From Aequorivita marisscotiae (GTDB lineage Bacteria > Bacteroidota > Bacteroidia > Flavobacteriales > Flavobacteriaceae): a DNA stretch of 64,000 bases. Below, one piece after another: positions 25,685 to 35,150 of the stretch. The DNA lies in assembly GCF_029814825.1 (NCBI RefSeq), contig NZ_CP122379.1, forward strand, positions 2,823,501-2,887,500, written 5' to 3'. The position numbers and the translations under genes were made by a program. Under the pieces are notes generated by a model. It was not told the origin of the DNA. It saw only the letters and a program-made list of their open reading frames with translations, and searched no databases. Each line of letters begins with the position of its first letter. The first letter of the stretch is position 1.

Positions 25685-26703
25685 TATTGAAAATCGATAT
25701 TTAATCCAAAAAAACTGGAGGTTGCCGCCGTGCTATATTTTGAATAGGAATAGCTCAATCTCATTTTATTGAGCTTAATGGCAAAACCGGCACTAAGACC
25801 GGCAAATGCACGTTTTTCTGCAATACGGAGTTCTTCTCCCCTTCTAAAATTATAACCTAACCTTATATTAAACCCGCTTTCGGGAAAAAGTTCAATGCCC
25901 ACAATGGCGTGCCTAAAGGTATTGTCTATAAAATTAATATTTTCCTTTTTTACGTTGCCCTCCAAATCGGTTTCTTCTCTTGAGGGATTGGAAAAAGCAA
26001 CATTCCAAATTTGCATATTTTCCATTGTAAAATGCCACCGAATTGGAACGTTTTGCAACGTCTGCGAAATTCCGAAAATAAGTTCAAACGGCAAGGGTTC
26101 ATATGTTTCGTGATACGGAGTAAACTGGGTTCCCAAATTTCTTGCAACCCCTGTTATGTGTAAATCCCAATCTTCATAAACGTACATAATCCCTATATCT
26201 AAGGCGCCTCCAAGGGAAGAGTAATTTTCTAAAGTTGAAGAAATAAGTTTTAGGTTTACCCCGATGTGAAAGTTGGTAAACGCAATATTTCTGGCGTGCC
26301 CCATGGAAAGTGCTACTTCACCTCCACTAAAGCTGCTCGTGGGGTTTCCTGTTTCGTCATAACCATCAAATTTACCATAATTAACATACGTTACTCCAGC
26401 GTGTAAAACCTGGGTTCTTCTGTCCCACAAATAGGCATAGGCCGCGGTGCCGTAGTTTACGTCGCCTATATAATTTGTGTAGTTTAATGATAGTTGATTA
26501 TCCATCGCCCAATTAATACTAGCCGGATTAAACAAGGCTTGAGTGGGGTCATAATCGTAGTTTGTTACCACTTTTCCTCCCAAGGCGGCCATTCGAGGGC
26601 TATTAACCAAGTTTAAAAATTGGTACGTTGCCCTGCCTCCTACCTGTGCCATTAATAGCTGAGAGGTAATGAGCGAAAAAATTAAGAAAATCCTTTGGGA
26701 CAT
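25684..26703 (-). CDS. porQ: Type IX secretion system protein PorQ
   Basis: The 339-aa protein has a signal peptide (FLIFSLITSQLLMAQ) and an outer-membrane beta-barrel of the PorV/FadL-like type: QVGGRATYQFLNLVNSPRMAALGGK at the N terminus and NIRLGYNFRRGEELRIAEKRAFAGLSAGFAI strands near the C terminus (segments quoted only by their key residues). It corresponds to PorQ, which works with PorU/PorV/PorZ in attaching T9SS cargo to the surface. It sits directly before cmk. Confidence 0.88.
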   Translation of the reverse strand: MSQRIFLIFSLITSQLLMAQVGGRATYQFLNLVNSPRMAALGGKVVTNYDYDPTQALFNPASINWAMDNQLSLNYTNYIGDVNYGTAAYAYLWDRRTQVLHAGVTYVNYGKFDGYDETGNPTSSFSGGEVALSMGHARNIAFTNFHIGVNLKLISSTLENYSSLGGALDIGIMYVYEDWDLHITGVARNLGTQFTPYHETYEPLPFELIFGISQTLQNVPIRWHFTMENMQIWNVAFSNPSREETDLEGNVKKENINFIDNTFRHAIVGIELFPESGFNIRLGYNFRRGEELRIAEKRAFAGLSAGFAIKLNKMRLSYSYSKYSTAATSSFFGLNIDFQ

Positions 26704-26860
26704 AAACGCGTGTTGACGTAACTAAAAGCTAAACGAATGTAAGTATAATTTATTTTCACAAAGGAAAGAAACATCCGTGAATAATCTTTAAAATTAAAAG
26801 GAAATCACAACGATTTTTAATATGAAAACTAAAGAAACAGCCTATATTCTACTAAAATGA

Positions 26861-26907
26861 TTAAGGGCCGTGGCGTAGTTGCAGCGCAACTATACCTCAA
26901 CCCTTAA
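26861..26907 (-). terminator. Two-part hairpin downstream of lon
   Basis: An outer 7-bp arm (TTAAGGG/CCCTTAA) and an inner 8-bp arm (GTAGTTGC/GCAACTAT) form one branched hairpin 16 bases past the lon stop. There is no T-tract, so it may be an mRNA 3' stabiliser more than a terminator. Confidence 0.5.
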
Positions 26908-26922
26908 TTTTATATAATATAT

Positions 26923-29373
26923 CTAAAGTTCTTTAGCGTCTTTTACCTTTTCTTTTGAGAGCGCTAAATTAATTACATCGCTCATCTCCTTAACATAATG
27001 GAAGGTTAAACCTTTTAAATACTCTGGTTTTATTTCGTCAATATCTCTTTTATTGTCTTCACAAAGTAAGATTTCTTTGATACGGGCGCGTTTAGCTGCT
27101 AGAATTTTTTCTTTTATTCCACCCACGGGCAGCACCTTTCCACGAAGTGTTATTTCACCTGTCATTGCGATAGATTTTTTTACTTTCCTTTGAGTGAAAA
27201 GCGACACTAGCGAAGTTAGCATAGTAATCCCTGCACTTGGACCATCTTTTGGAGTTGCTCCTTCCGGCACGTGAATATGTACATTGTATTTATCGAAAAT
27301 ATCGGGATTAATCCCAAGTTTTTCAGCATTAGATTTAATATATTCTAAAGCAATGGTGGCAGATTCCTTCATTACCTTACCAAGGTTACCCGTCATATTT
27401 AAGGTGCCTTTTCCCTTAGATAATGTAGATTCTATAAAGAGTATATCGCCACCCACTTTTGTCCAGGCCAAACCGGTAACCACACCGGCAACATCGTTGT
27501 TTTCGTATTTATCGCGCTCCATTTTTGGCGCTCCAAGAACTTCGACAATTACATCGTTGGATATTTTTACCTCGTACTCCTCCTCCATCGCAATTTTCAT
27601 TGCGGCGTAGCGAACCATTTTTGCAATTTGTTTTTCCAAACCACGTACACCGCTTTCGCGGGTATAACCTTCCACAATTTTTTCGAGTTGTGGTTTAGCT
27701 ATCTTTAACGAGTCGCTATTTAATCCGTGTTCTTTTAATTGTTTAGGGAGCAAATGGCGTTTTGCTATTTCTACCTTTTCTTCAATTGTATAACCGGTAA
27801 CGTTGATAATTTCCATTCTATCGCGCAAAGCGGGTTGAATGGTACTTAAACTGTTTGAAGTAGCAATAAACATAACTTTAGAAAGATCGTAACCCAATTC
27901 TAAAAAGTTATCGTAAAAAGCGTGATTTTGCTCCGGATCCAACACCTCTAGCATAGCCGAGGAAGGATCGCCCTGATTGCTCACCGAAATTTTATCTATT
28001 TCGTCTAAAACAAAAACCGGATTACTGGTTTCAGCTTTTTTAATACTTTGTACAATACGTCCGGGCATTGCGCCAATGTAAGTTTTTCTGTGCCCGCGAA
28101 TTTCCGCCTCGTCACGTAATCCACCCAAACTCATTCTAACGTATTTTCTACCTAAGGCTTCTGCAATAGATTTTCCCAAAGAGGTTTTCCCTACTCCTGG
28201 AGGTCCGTAAAGACAGAGAATTGGCGATTTCATATCGTTCCGAAGTTTTAAAACAGCCAAGTATTCAATAATTCGCTGCTTAACATCGTCTAGCCCATAA
28301 TGGTCGCGGTCTAAAATTTTTCGTGCGCGTTTTAAATCAAATTTATCCTTACTGTATTTGTTCCACGGAAGATCTAAAAGAAGATCTAAATAGTTCCGTT
28401 GAATACTAAATTCGGCAACCTGCGGATTCATGCGTTGCATTTTTGCCAATTCTTTCTGGAAATGCTTTTCAACTTCCTTGCTCCACTTTTTAGTTTTGGA
28501 ACGTTCGCGCATTTCTTCAATTTCTTCTTCCATAGACGAACCTCCCAATTCTTGTTGGATGGTTTTCATTTGCTGTTGAAGAAAATACTCACGTTGTTGC
28601 TGGTTAATGTCGCTTTGTACCTTAGATTGAATATCATTGCGAAGCGATAATTTCTGAATTTCCATATTCATATACCGAAGCGTTTCCAGCGCGCGATCTT
28701 TCAGGTTGTTTATTTCTAAAAGAGCCTGTTTTTGTTCTACTTCAATATTTAAATTTGAAGAAACAAAATTTATCAGAAAACTAGAGCTTTCAATATTTTT
28801 AATAGCAAAAGCAGCTTCCGAAGGAATATTCGGGCTCTCTTTTATAATTTTAAGCGCCATTTCCTTAATAGATTCAATAATGGCTAAAAACTCTTCGCTC
28901 TCCTTTTCCGGACGTGCCTCTGCAACTTCTTTAATGGTTGCGGTCATGTACGGTTCGGTAGTAATTACCTCCGAAACCTCAAAACGTTTTTTACCTTGAA
29001 TAATTACGGTTGTATTGCCGTCAGGCATTTTTAGTACACGAAGAATTTGTGCCACCGTGCCAACGGTATTAATATCGCCAATACCCGGTTCTTCCTCATC
29101 TTCGTCTTTTTGCGAAACAACACCAATAACTTTATTTCCTTTATTGGTTTCATTAATTAACTTAATAGATTTGTCGCGCCCAGCGGTAATAGGAATAACC
29201 ACTCCCGGAAACAATACAGTGTTCCGTAAGGGTAAAATTGGTAGTATTTCGGGAAGATCTTCTTTGCTCATCGCGTCCTCATCCTCTGCGGACATAAGCG
29301 GAATAAATTCAGCATCTTCTTTTAAATCTTGAAATGACAACTTGTCTAATGTTGTAAGTTTTGAATTGCCCAT
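26923..29373 (-). CDS. lon: Endopeptidase La (Lon protease)
   Basis: The 816-aa protein has the LonA layout: N-terminal substrate-binding domain (about 45-240), coiled middle, AAA+ domain with Walker A GPPGVGKT at 390-397 and Walker B VFVLDEID, and C-terminal Ser-Lys protease domain with Ser713 in KDGPSAGIT and Lys756 in GGIKEK. An acidic N-terminal extension ([16 protein letters not shown]) precedes the Lon domain. It degrades misfolded and regulatory proteins using ATP. TTGTG/CACAA half-sites surround its promoter, so a repressor or activator is likely. Confidence 0.97.
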   Translation of the reverse strand: MGNSKLTTLDKLSFQDLKEDAEFIPLMSAEDEDAMSKEDLPEILPILPLRNTVLFPGVVIPITAGRDKSIKLINETNKGNKVIGVVSQKDEDEEEPGIGDINTVGTVAQILRVLKMPDGNTTVIIQGKKRFEVSEVITTEPYMTATIKEVAEARPEKESEEFLAIIESIKEMALKIIKESPNIPSEAAFAIKNIESSSFLINFVSSNLNIEVEQKQALLEINNLKDRALETLRYMNMEIQKLSLRNDIQSKVQSDINQQQREYFLQQQMKTIQQELGGSSMEEEIEEMRERSKTKKWSKEVEKHFQKELAKMQRMNPQVAEFSIQRNYLDLLLDLPWNKYSKDKFDLKRARKILDRDHYGLDDVKQRIIEYLAVLKLRNDMKSPILCLYGPPGVGKTSLGKSIAEALGRKYVRMSLGGLRDEAEIRGHRKTYIGAMPGRIVQSIKKAETSNPVFVLDEIDKISVSNQGDPSSAMLEVLDPEQNHAFYDNFLELGYDLSKVMFIATSNSLSTIQPALRDRMEIINVTGYTIEEKVEIAKRHLLPKQLKEHGLNSDSLKIAKPQLEKIVEGYTRESGVRGLEKQIAKMVRYAAMKIAMEEEYEVKISNDVIVEVLGAPKMERDKYENNDVAGVVTGLAWTKVGGDILFIESTLSKGKGTLNMTGNLGKVMKESATIALEYIKSNAEKLGINPDIFDKYNVHIHVPEGATPKDGPSAGITMLTSLVSLFTQRKVKKSIAMTGEITLRGKVLPVGGIKEKILAAKRARIKEILLCEDNKRDIDEIKPEYLKGLTFHYVKEMSDVINLALSKEKVKDAKEL

Positions 29374-29386
29374 AAATATGATTAAG

Positions 29387-29418
29387 ACATTGTGTCACAA
29401 ATGTAGTATTCACAATGT
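29387..29418 (-). promoter_or_regulatory. lon promoter with TTGTG/CACAA operator half-sites
   Basis: The minus-strand -7 box TACATTTG (29398-29405) lies 25 bases before the lon ATG. An 8-bp inverted repeat ACATTGTG (29387-29394) and CACAATGT (29411-29418) flanks it, and the 11-base palindrome TTGTGTCACAA (29390-29400) overlaps it. Confidence 0.6.
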
Positions 29419-29612
29419 ACTGATTTTTAAATTTTAAGTTTTTATTAATAAAAAAACACTGGCTTTCAAGTGGTTTATAGTGTCTTCTCTAATATGATTC
29501 AAGAGTTATGCCAGTTATACCTAACAATGCAACAAGTAGCGATTAATGGATAAATATTAAACCGAAGCCAAGTTTTGAATATTTGTAAGATTTAATTTGA
29601 AGTGTGAAAAAT

Positions 29613-29649
29613 AAAAAGCCATTTCTAGAGTTTCTAAAAATGGCTTTTT
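29613..29649 (-). terminator. Terminator of the three-repeat lipoprotein gene
   Basis: AAAAAGCCATTT and AAATGGCTTTTT form a perfect 12-bp stem with a T-rich tail on the minus strand, 19 bases past the gene's stop. The remaining bases up to lon (29419-29612) hold no gene I can support. Confidence 0.88.
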
Positions 29650-29667
29650 AAATAATTAAGTTTCTGG

Positions 29668-31065
29668 TTATGGTAATACAGCTAAAAATTCACCAGCTGT
29701 AATTTGATATACCGTTGGGTCTTGACCCGTAGCATCTACAGCACTAAAGTTAAAGGTTCCTTCAATTATACCATTGTCCATATCGTAATTGGTAATATTA
29801 ATAGTTCCAGGATTTGAAACATATGTAATTGATGTACCAACTATTGGTGTGTAATATCCAACAATTTCATCGCCTTCAATTACTTCGGTACTCATTTCAA
29901 AACTGCCTTCGGTAATAGTGGCTGGAAATGTAAGTTTCATACTTTGCCCATCTACAGTTGCCGTTAAGGTAATTGTAGGATATTGGTTGAAAACATCGGT
30001 AGTAATAGTAAATTCATCTGGATTAAATGCCGTGCCATCTACATTGGCTTTAAAGATATTATTGGCACCTGGAACACCTTCAAAAAACACTGTAAAATTA
30101 CCTTCGGTCACTTCAACTACTTCTGGATCTTGGTTTAAGGGATCTGTGCCGGTAAAGGCAAAAGTTGCTTTTAAAACTCCAGCTTCTAGATCAAATTCTG
30201 AAATAGTAATTGTTCCAGGATTCGAAGTTAAATTTTCACCCCCAATTCCATCGTTATAAAGCGCAATTAGGTCTGTACCGTCTGATATACTTACCATATT
30301 AAAAGTACCCACTCCTAAGGAGCGTGGAATGTCTAATCGCAATAATTCACCCGTAGCGCTTTGCGCTTCGATTTTAATCATATGAACATCGCCAATAACT
30401 GGCTCAGAAACGGTGAGCGTTTCCGCTTCAAAATCTATATCGTTTACCTTGGCAAAAAATTCGTTATCTGGATCACCGCCACCTGTGCCCCCGCCTCCAG
30501 TGTCGTCTAACAGGTAAGGTATTTCGTTAAATGCACCTTCAGTGATTGATATCTGTTCCAAAACGGGTTCACCATTGCCATCGAGAATCGGGTTTCCGTC
30601 CCCATCTACTTTTGCACGCGTTCCCACGAAGCTAAAAGTTCCGGTAACCGTTTGCGCGGTAACATCTAGCGCCGTAATATTCATAAGACCATAGCCTCCA
30701 AGAGCTTCTGCCGAAATATACGGAAGAAGGTTTATAGAGCCATCAAAATACGATCCTGAATTTTGATTGGCGCCGCCATACGTTAAATTAAACGAACCCA
30801 CGGCAGCATCTACAATGGCTAGGGTAATATTTTCTCCCCCTGTTTTAGAACCTGTAATAACTAGTTGGTTTTCTGTATTCAGCGTTGCAGTAACCGAGCT
30901 CGCAATATATTCTTCACCTTCAATTTTGGCAATAAATTGTCCTTCTTCAGCTTCGTTTTGTTCTTCTTGAACAAATTCACCAGTGAGGGGCTCGTTTTCA
31001 CAGGAATAAAATTGAAAGGCCAGAAATGCCAGAAGCATTCCCTTTAAAAAATACATTTTTTTCAT
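29668..31065 (-). CDS. Lipoprotein with three related beta domains (DUF6252-like)
   Basis: The 465-aa protein has a signal peptide and lipobox (FQFYSC, Cys22), an acidic linker, and three repeats of about 130 residues (about 42-185, 203-335, 340-465). Each starts with F-x-A-K/N-x-(D/E)G/I and runs through a beta-rich block with a SFNLTYGG / TFNMVSI / SFEMSTE strand and an F-x-G-TF-F pattern, ending in EGxF. A Gly-rich spacer (GGGGTGGG) joins repeats 1 and 2. In flavobacteria such domains are called DUF6252; I am moderately sure. Surface exposure and a binding role are guesses. Confidence 0.78.
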   Translation of the reverse strand: MKKMYFLKGMLLAFLAFQFYSCENEPLTGEFVQEEQNEAEEGQFIAKIEGEEYIASSVTATLNTENQLVITGSKTGGENITLAIVDAAVGSFNLTYGGANQNSGSYFDGSINLLPYISAEALGGYGLMNITALDVTAQTVTGTFSFVGTRAKVDGDGNPILDGNGEPVLEQISITEGAFNEIPYLLDDTGGGGTGGGDPDNEFFAKVNDIDFEAETLTVSEPVIGDVHMIKIEAQSATGELLRLDIPRSLGVGTFNMVSISDGTDLIALYNDGIGGENLTSNPGTITISEFDLEAGVLKATFAFTGTDPLNQDPEVVEVTEGNFTVFFEGVPGANNIFKANVDGTAFNPDEFTITTDVFNQYPTITLTATVDGQSMKLTFPATITEGSFEMSTEVIEGDEIVGYYTPIVGTSITYVSNPGTINITNYDMDNGIIEGTFNFSAVDATGQDPTVYQITAGEFLAVLP

Positions 31066-31180
31066 CTGTATAAAATATTTGATAAAGTGGAAGATGGAAC
31101 GCCCAAAGTATTCATCTTCGCTTGGTTGTTAATTAGTAAAGGGCATTTCATATATAAGTAAGTTGGGTAGGTAATAAACG

Positions 31181-31188
31181 CAAACTTA
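31181..31188 (-). promoter_or_regulatory. Candidate -7 box for the three-repeat lipoprotein gene
   Basis: Minus-strand TAAGTTTG fits TAnnTTTG, 116 bases before the ATG and just after the stop of the upstream MFS gene. No good -33 is visible. Confidence 0.4.
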
Positions 31189-31200
31189 AATAAAAATTGT

Positions 31201-32520
31201 TTAATGCTTTCTATTTCTTGGCACTCTTAGCAATAAAAATACGCCAGTTATAAAAAAGATTACTAGAAATAATATTGAATTGCGCATACTTCCTGTTATT
31301 TGGTCAATAAATCCGTAAATAAGCATTCCGATAACAATGCCTATTTTTTCGGCCACATCATAAAAGCTGAAATATGAAGTAGTATCTTTAGTATCGGGTA
31401 AAAATTTTGAATACGTAGAACGCGAAAGCGATTGAATTCCGCCCATAACCAGTCCAACTACTCCGGCAGTTAAATAAAACTGAATAGGTGCTTCAATAAA
31501 AAATGCAACAATACATATACCCACCCACACAATATTTATTACTATAAGTACGGGAATATTGCCGAATTTCTCCGAACAACGCGATGTAATGATAGCTCCT
31601 GCCACAGCCACCAATTGTATTATAAGTATGCTAACAATTAACCCGATTAATTTAGCGTCATCGCTTCCCCATCCAATTTCCTGCTCACCAAAATAAGTAG
31701 CTACGAGCATTACTGTTTGTACCGCCATACTATAAACAAAAAACGCAGCCAAGTATCGTTTTAATTGTATATTTTCTGAAAGTGAATTATAAACACCTTT
31801 TAATTCCCTAAAACCGTTTAACAATATTTTCGTGCTAACTTTTTTTCCACTTTTGTTTCCTTTCGGAAGAAAATAGAATGAATATTGGCTAAAAACAATC
31901 CACCAAATTCCGACGGTAACAAAAGACCAACGCATTGCCTTTACGCCCGCTTCTCCTCCTTGGCCAAACCCAAAAGATTCTGGAAACATTACCATTGCCA
32001 AATTAAAAAGCAACAATACAACACTACCTATATATCCTAATGAATATCCCCGCGCACTAACTCTATCTTGCTGTTCGGGAAAAGCCACATCGGGCAAATA
32101 CGAATTGTAAAAAACAAGACTTCCCCAAAATCCTATTAAACCGAAGAAATAAAAGAGAAGGCTACTATGAATATTTTCAATGCTGAAAAAATAAAGACCC
32201 ATACACGAAATGGCCCCCAAGTAGCAGAAAAATTTCATGAAATATTTTTTATTCCCAACGTAATCTGCAATACCTGAAAGTAATGGCGAAATAAATGCAA
32301 CAAGCAAGAATGCTGCTGCCGTAGTGTAACTTATAAGTGGAGTACTTCTAATTGTACCGCCAAATACCACGACGGTAGTAACACCAGCCGATTTAAATAG
32401 TGCTTGATAAAAAATAGGAAATATTGCCGAAGCAATTACAAGGCTGTAAACTGAATTTGCCCAATCATAAAAAGCCCAAGCATTTAGCAATTTTTTACTT
32501 CCTTTAGCAAGATTGGGCAT
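31201..32520 (-). CDS. MFS transporter, UMF1 / Atg22-like
   Basis: The 439-aa protein has about twelve transmembrane helices and starts with LNAWAFYDWANSVYSLVI, the motif of the UMF1 / Atg22-like branch of the major facilitator superfamily. SGIADYVGNKKYFM and GGIQSLSRSTYSKFLPD are the family's loop motifs. Members are thought to export amino acids or other small solutes; the substrate is unknown here. It lies between the M48 protease gene and the three-repeat lipoprotein, with a hairpin terminator just upstream. Confidence 0.87.
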   Translation of the reverse strand: MPNLAKGSKKLLNAWAFYDWANSVYSLVIASAIFPIFYQALFKSAGVTTVVVFGGTIRSTPLISYTTAAAFLLVAFISPLLSGIADYVGNKKYFMKFFCYLGAISCMGLYFFSIENIHSSLLFYFFGLIGFWGSLVFYNSYLPDVAFPEQQDRVSARGYSLGYIGSVVLLLFNLAMVMFPESFGFGQGGEAGVKAMRWSFVTVGIWWIVFSQYSFYFLPKGNKSGKKVSTKILLNGFRELKGVYNSLSENIQLKRYLAAFFVYSMAVQTVMLVATYFGEQEIGWGSDDAKLIGLIVSILIIQLVAVAGAIITSRCSEKFGNIPVLIVINIVWVGICIVAFFIEAPIQFYLTAGVVGLVMGGIQSLSRSTYSKFLPDTKDTTSYFSFYDVAEKIGIVIGMLIYGFIDQITGSMRNSILFLVIFFITGVFLLLRVPRNRKH

Positions 32521-32554
32521 GGTGCGTTTTGTATTTTTCGGATACTAAACTAAT

Positions 32555-32581
32555 AAAAAATCCTGCATAAAGCAGGATTTT
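32555..32581 (-). terminator. Terminator of the M48 protease gene
   Basis: AAAATCCTGC/GCAGGATTTT, a 10-bp stem with a five-base loop and a T-tail on the minus strand, 35 bases past the gene. Confidence 0.88.
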
Positions 32582-32615
32582 AAAAATTTTCATTTCGAAA
32601 AAATTGTAAGCTATT

Positions 32616-33434
32616 TTATCGTCTAAAATTGGTTACTCCAAATTTTCTAGCTTCCGCCTTTGCTTCGGTTACCCAAGACTGAATATTCTGGATTCTTGTG
32701 CTGCTCGCTGGGTGAGTACTTAAAAATTCTGGTGGTGCTCCACTTTCTTGAGCTTGCATACGTTGCCAAAGTTCTGCAGCTACAGCTGGTTCATAGCCTG
32801 CAATGGCCATTAGTGTTAACCCTATACGGTCTGCTTCCGTTTCGTGGCTTCTGCTAAATGGTAGCATTACTCCCAAATTTGAGCCCAAACCGTAAGCTGT
32901 ATTAAAAATTTGCTGATTTTCCGCATCTCCCGCTAGAGCAATATTTCCAGCAACTGCTCCCAATTGTTGTAATTGTGCGGCGCTCATACGTTGTTGTCCG
33001 TGATTGGCCAATGCGTGGGCTACCTCGTGCCCCATAACTGCCGCCAAACCTGCTTCATTTTTTGTAATTGGCAAAATACCTGTATATACCACTATTTTTC
33101 CTCCAGGCATACACCAAGCATTTATATCAGGACTTTGTACCAAATTGTATTCCCATCGATAATCTTTAAGATATCCTGCATATCCGTTAGCATTTAAATA
33201 GCGTTCTGCCGCCGTGGCTATTCTTTGGCCAACACTTTTTACCATTTTGGCATCAGAGGTATTATTAACAACCTTGTGCTCAGATAAAAATTCATTGTAT
33301 TGTTGAAAAGCCATAGGAAGAATTTGCGAATTTGGCACCAAAGCCAAAGTCTGTTTTCCCGTAAATGGATTGGTGCTACACGCAACCACAACCATTCCTA
33401 TAATTAATATTGCAATAGATTTTTTAAATTTCAT
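32616..33434 (-). CDS. M48-family metalloprotease lipoprotein
   Basis: The 272-aa protein has a lipobox (VVVACS, Cys19) and an M48 zinc site HEVAH (His136, Glu137, His140) with the third ligand Glu in ETEADRIGL. It resembles the LoiP/YcaL and BepA-related lipoproteins that act on outer membrane proteins in the periplasm, without a TPR domain. A well-spaced promoter (TTG-N17-TAATTTTG) lies upstream and a terminator downstream, so it is a single-gene unit. The precise substrate is unknown. Confidence 0.9.
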   Translation of the reverse strand: MKFKKSIAILIIGMVVVACSTNPFTGKQTLALVPNSQILPMAFQQYNEFLSEHKVVNNTSDAKMVKSVGQRIATAAERYLNANGYAGYLKDYRWEYNLVQSPDINAWCMPGGKIVVYTGILPITKNEAGLAAVMGHEVAHALANHGQQRMSAAQLQQLGAVAGNIALAGDAENQQIFNTAYGLGSNLGVMLPFSRSHETEADRIGLTLMAIAGYEPAVAAELWQRMQAQESGAPPEFLSTHPASSTRIQNIQSWVTEAKAEARKFGVTNFRR

Positions 33435-33487
33435 AATGATGGTTTCGTTTGAAAGTTAAAATTAGAGATATAAAAATTGTATTCTCC

Positions 33488-33515
33488 CAAAATTATTCTA
33501 AAATTTATTTTTCAA
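33488..33515 (-). promoter_or_regulatory. Promoter of the M48 protease gene
   Basis: The minus-strand -33 TTG (33513-33515) and the -7 box TAATTTTG (33488-33495) are separated by 17 bases; the ATG follows 53 bases later. Confidence 0.6.
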
Positions 33516-33650
33516 TTATTATACCAGAGATACTAAATTTAATGTTTCTTTAATACTGAAATGCAAACCCACCCTTTAAATTTACATGTATTTAAAAGTT
33601 GGAACGACTTTTGAATTAATTAAACCGTAATCTTAAAAATACCTATATAT

Positions 33651-34184
33651 ATGAAAAATATACTCCTTTTTTTAGCCCTTGCATCAACCGTAATATTTAC
33701 TTCTTGTGAAGGCGACCCAGGGCCTCCCGGACAAGATGGCGGTTTGGTTTATGCCCAAGTTTTTGAAGTTAATGTAAATAGCTATCAGTACGATGCAGCC
33801 AACAACACTTTATTTTCTTCATTTTACGGTTATCCATTTACCGTTTATGAAAGCGATGTAGTTTTGGCTTACCGTTATGAAGGTCAAGACGATATTGGCA
33901 ACGGCGAAACGGCAGATATCTGGACGCAATTGCCGCAAAATATTTTTTACAATGACGGTACTGGCGATTTTTTTCAATACAATTTCAATAACACTTTCGT
34001 AGATGTTCAATTTACCATTGAAGGAAATTTCGATTTAACAAATATAGATCCCATTCACGATACAAATCAAATATTCAGAATCGCAGTAGTTCCTGCTGAA
34101 TTTGCCAAGACCAACCCTTCTATGGAAGACGTTTTGGAGGTAATGCGAACAAATGATAATCTAATTGAAAAGATAGAACAATAA
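33651..34184 (+). CDS. Lipoprotein with a short collagen-like GxY stretch
   Basis: The 177-aa protein has a signal peptide and lipobox (IFTSC, Cys19) immediately followed by EGDPGPPGQDGG, a short collagen-like Gly-x-Y run that is a frequent spacer in Bacteroidota lipoproteins. The rest is predicted beta-rich, with no recognised family. The gene is one base from msrB (TAA then TATG), so it heads a three-gene transcript with two methionine sulfoxide reductases. A role in envelope redox stress is suggested only by that context. Confidence 0.8.
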   Translation: MKNILLFLALASTVIFTSCEGDPGPPGQDGGLVYAQVFEVNVNSYQYDAANNTLFSSFYGYPFTVYESDVVLAYRYEGQDDIGNGETADIWTQLPQNIFYNDGTGDFFQYNFNNTFVDVQFTIEGNFDLTNIDPIHDTNQIFRIAVVPAEFAKTNPSMEDVLEVMRTNDNLIEKIEQ

Positions 34185-34185
34185 T

Positions 34186-34683
34186 ATGAAGATATTTAGC
34201 GCATTAATTATAGTAAGTGCATTGTTTTTTAGCTGTAATTCACCTGCACAAAAAGGTATTAAAGCTGTACAACAACAATATCCAGTTCTTAAAACCGATG
34301 CCGAATGGAAAGCTCAACTTTCGTCAGAAGCCTATCAGGTATTGCGGCACGAAGGTACGGAACCTGCATTTTCTAGTCCTTTAAACAACAATCACAAAGA
34401 AGGAACCTACGTATGTGCAGGTTGTGGAAACCCAGTTTTTAAAAGTGAACACAAGTTTGATAGTGGCACCGGATGGCCTAGCTTTGATAGAGAAATTGAC
34501 GGCAATGTAGCGTTTTCAACAGACAATAAACTTGGTTATACGCGCACAGAAGAACATTGCGCCAAATGTGGCGGACACTTAGGCCATGTTTTTAACGACG
34601 GTCCTAAAGAAACTACAGGAAAGCGTCATTGTGTAAACGGTGTTGCACTTAAATTTATTCCCGACAATGGAAAAACCAAATAA
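34186..34683 (+). CDS. msrB: Peptide-methionine (R)-S-oxide reductase MsrB, lipoprotein form
   Basis: The 165-aa protein has a short signal sequence with lipobox FFSC (Cys17), so it acts outside the cytoplasm. Zinc is bound by Cys77, Cys80, Cys125 and Cys128, and the catalytic Cys149 is in GKRHCVNG. The usual resolving-Cys position (SGxGWPSF) has Thr95, so it is a one-cysteine form that needs an external reductant. MsrB reduces methionine-R-sulfoxide in proteins. It overlaps the next msrB gene by 17 bases. Confidence 0.92.
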   Translation: MKIFSALIIVSALFFSCNSPAQKGIKAVQQQYPVLKTDAEWKAQLSSEAYQVLRHEGTEPAFSSPLNNNHKEGTYVCAGCGNPVFKSEHKFDSGTGWPSFDREIDGNVAFSTDNKLGYTRTEEHCAKCGGHLGHVFNDGPKETTGKRHCVNGVALKFIPDNGKTK

Positions 34684-35071
34684 ATATCCCATTTCAAAAT
34701 CTGAAGCCGAATGGCGCGAAGAATTGGGCGAAAAACGCTATCATATTTTGCGTGAAAAAGGAACTGAGTTCCCCAGAACCGGCGAATACAATCTTACCTT
34801 CGAGAAAGGTACATACGTTTGCGGGGCGTGCCACACACCTTTGTTTGAAAGCAACAATAAGTTTGAAAGCAATTGTGGCTGGCCCTCGTTTGACGATTCT
34901 ATTGAAGGCGCCGTAGAATACGTGAAAGATACTACCCACGGCATGATTCGTACAGAAATACTTTGCTCCAATTGCGGTAGTCATTTGGGTCATATTTTTA
35001 ATGACGGCCCTACTAAAACTGGCCAGCGATATTGCGTAAATTCACTTTCATTAAATTTTCAAAAACAATAA
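34667..35071 (+). CDS. msrB: Peptide-methionine (R)-S-oxide reductase MsrB, cytoplasmic form
   Basis: The 134-aa protein has no signal peptide. Zinc Cys are 52, 55, 100 and 103, the catalytic Cys123 is in GQRYCVNS, and the resolving Cys70 is present in SNCGWPSF, so it can be recycled by thioredoxin. I start at ATG 34667 (MEKPNKYPIS) rather than 34640 because the extra residues are not MsrB-like; this gives a 17-base out-of-frame overlap with the lipoprotein MsrB. The two enzymes share about the same core and probably arose by duplication, then took different compartments. Confidence 0.92.
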   Translation: MEKPNKYPISKSEAEWREELGEKRYHILREKGTEFPRTGEYNLTFEKGTYVCGACHTPLFESNNKFESNCGWPSFDDSIEGAVEYVKDTTHGMIRTEILCSNCGSHLGHIFNDGPTKTGQRYCVNSLSLNFQKQ

Positions 35072-35098
35072 AGCTCAGCCTTAAAATAAATTAATGAT

Positions 35099-35150
35099 AA
35101 AGATCAAATTTTGAAGGACTACTTCTTCGAAATTTGGTCTTTTCATTTTT
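35099..35150 (+). terminator. Terminator of the msrB pair
   Basis: AAAGATCAAATTTTGAAG and CTTCGAAATTTGGTCTTT form an 18-bp stem with two G-U pairs, then TTTTCATTTTT. It closes the lipoprotein-msrB-msrB transcript. Confidence 0.85.

Noticed and set aside
26861..26907. Possible tRNA or small structured RNA after lon
   Set aside because: Too short and without D, anticodon and T arms; better explained as a 3' hairpin.
28399..28650. Plus-strand frame within lon
   Set aside because: Antisense shadow of the coding sequence; no independent signal.
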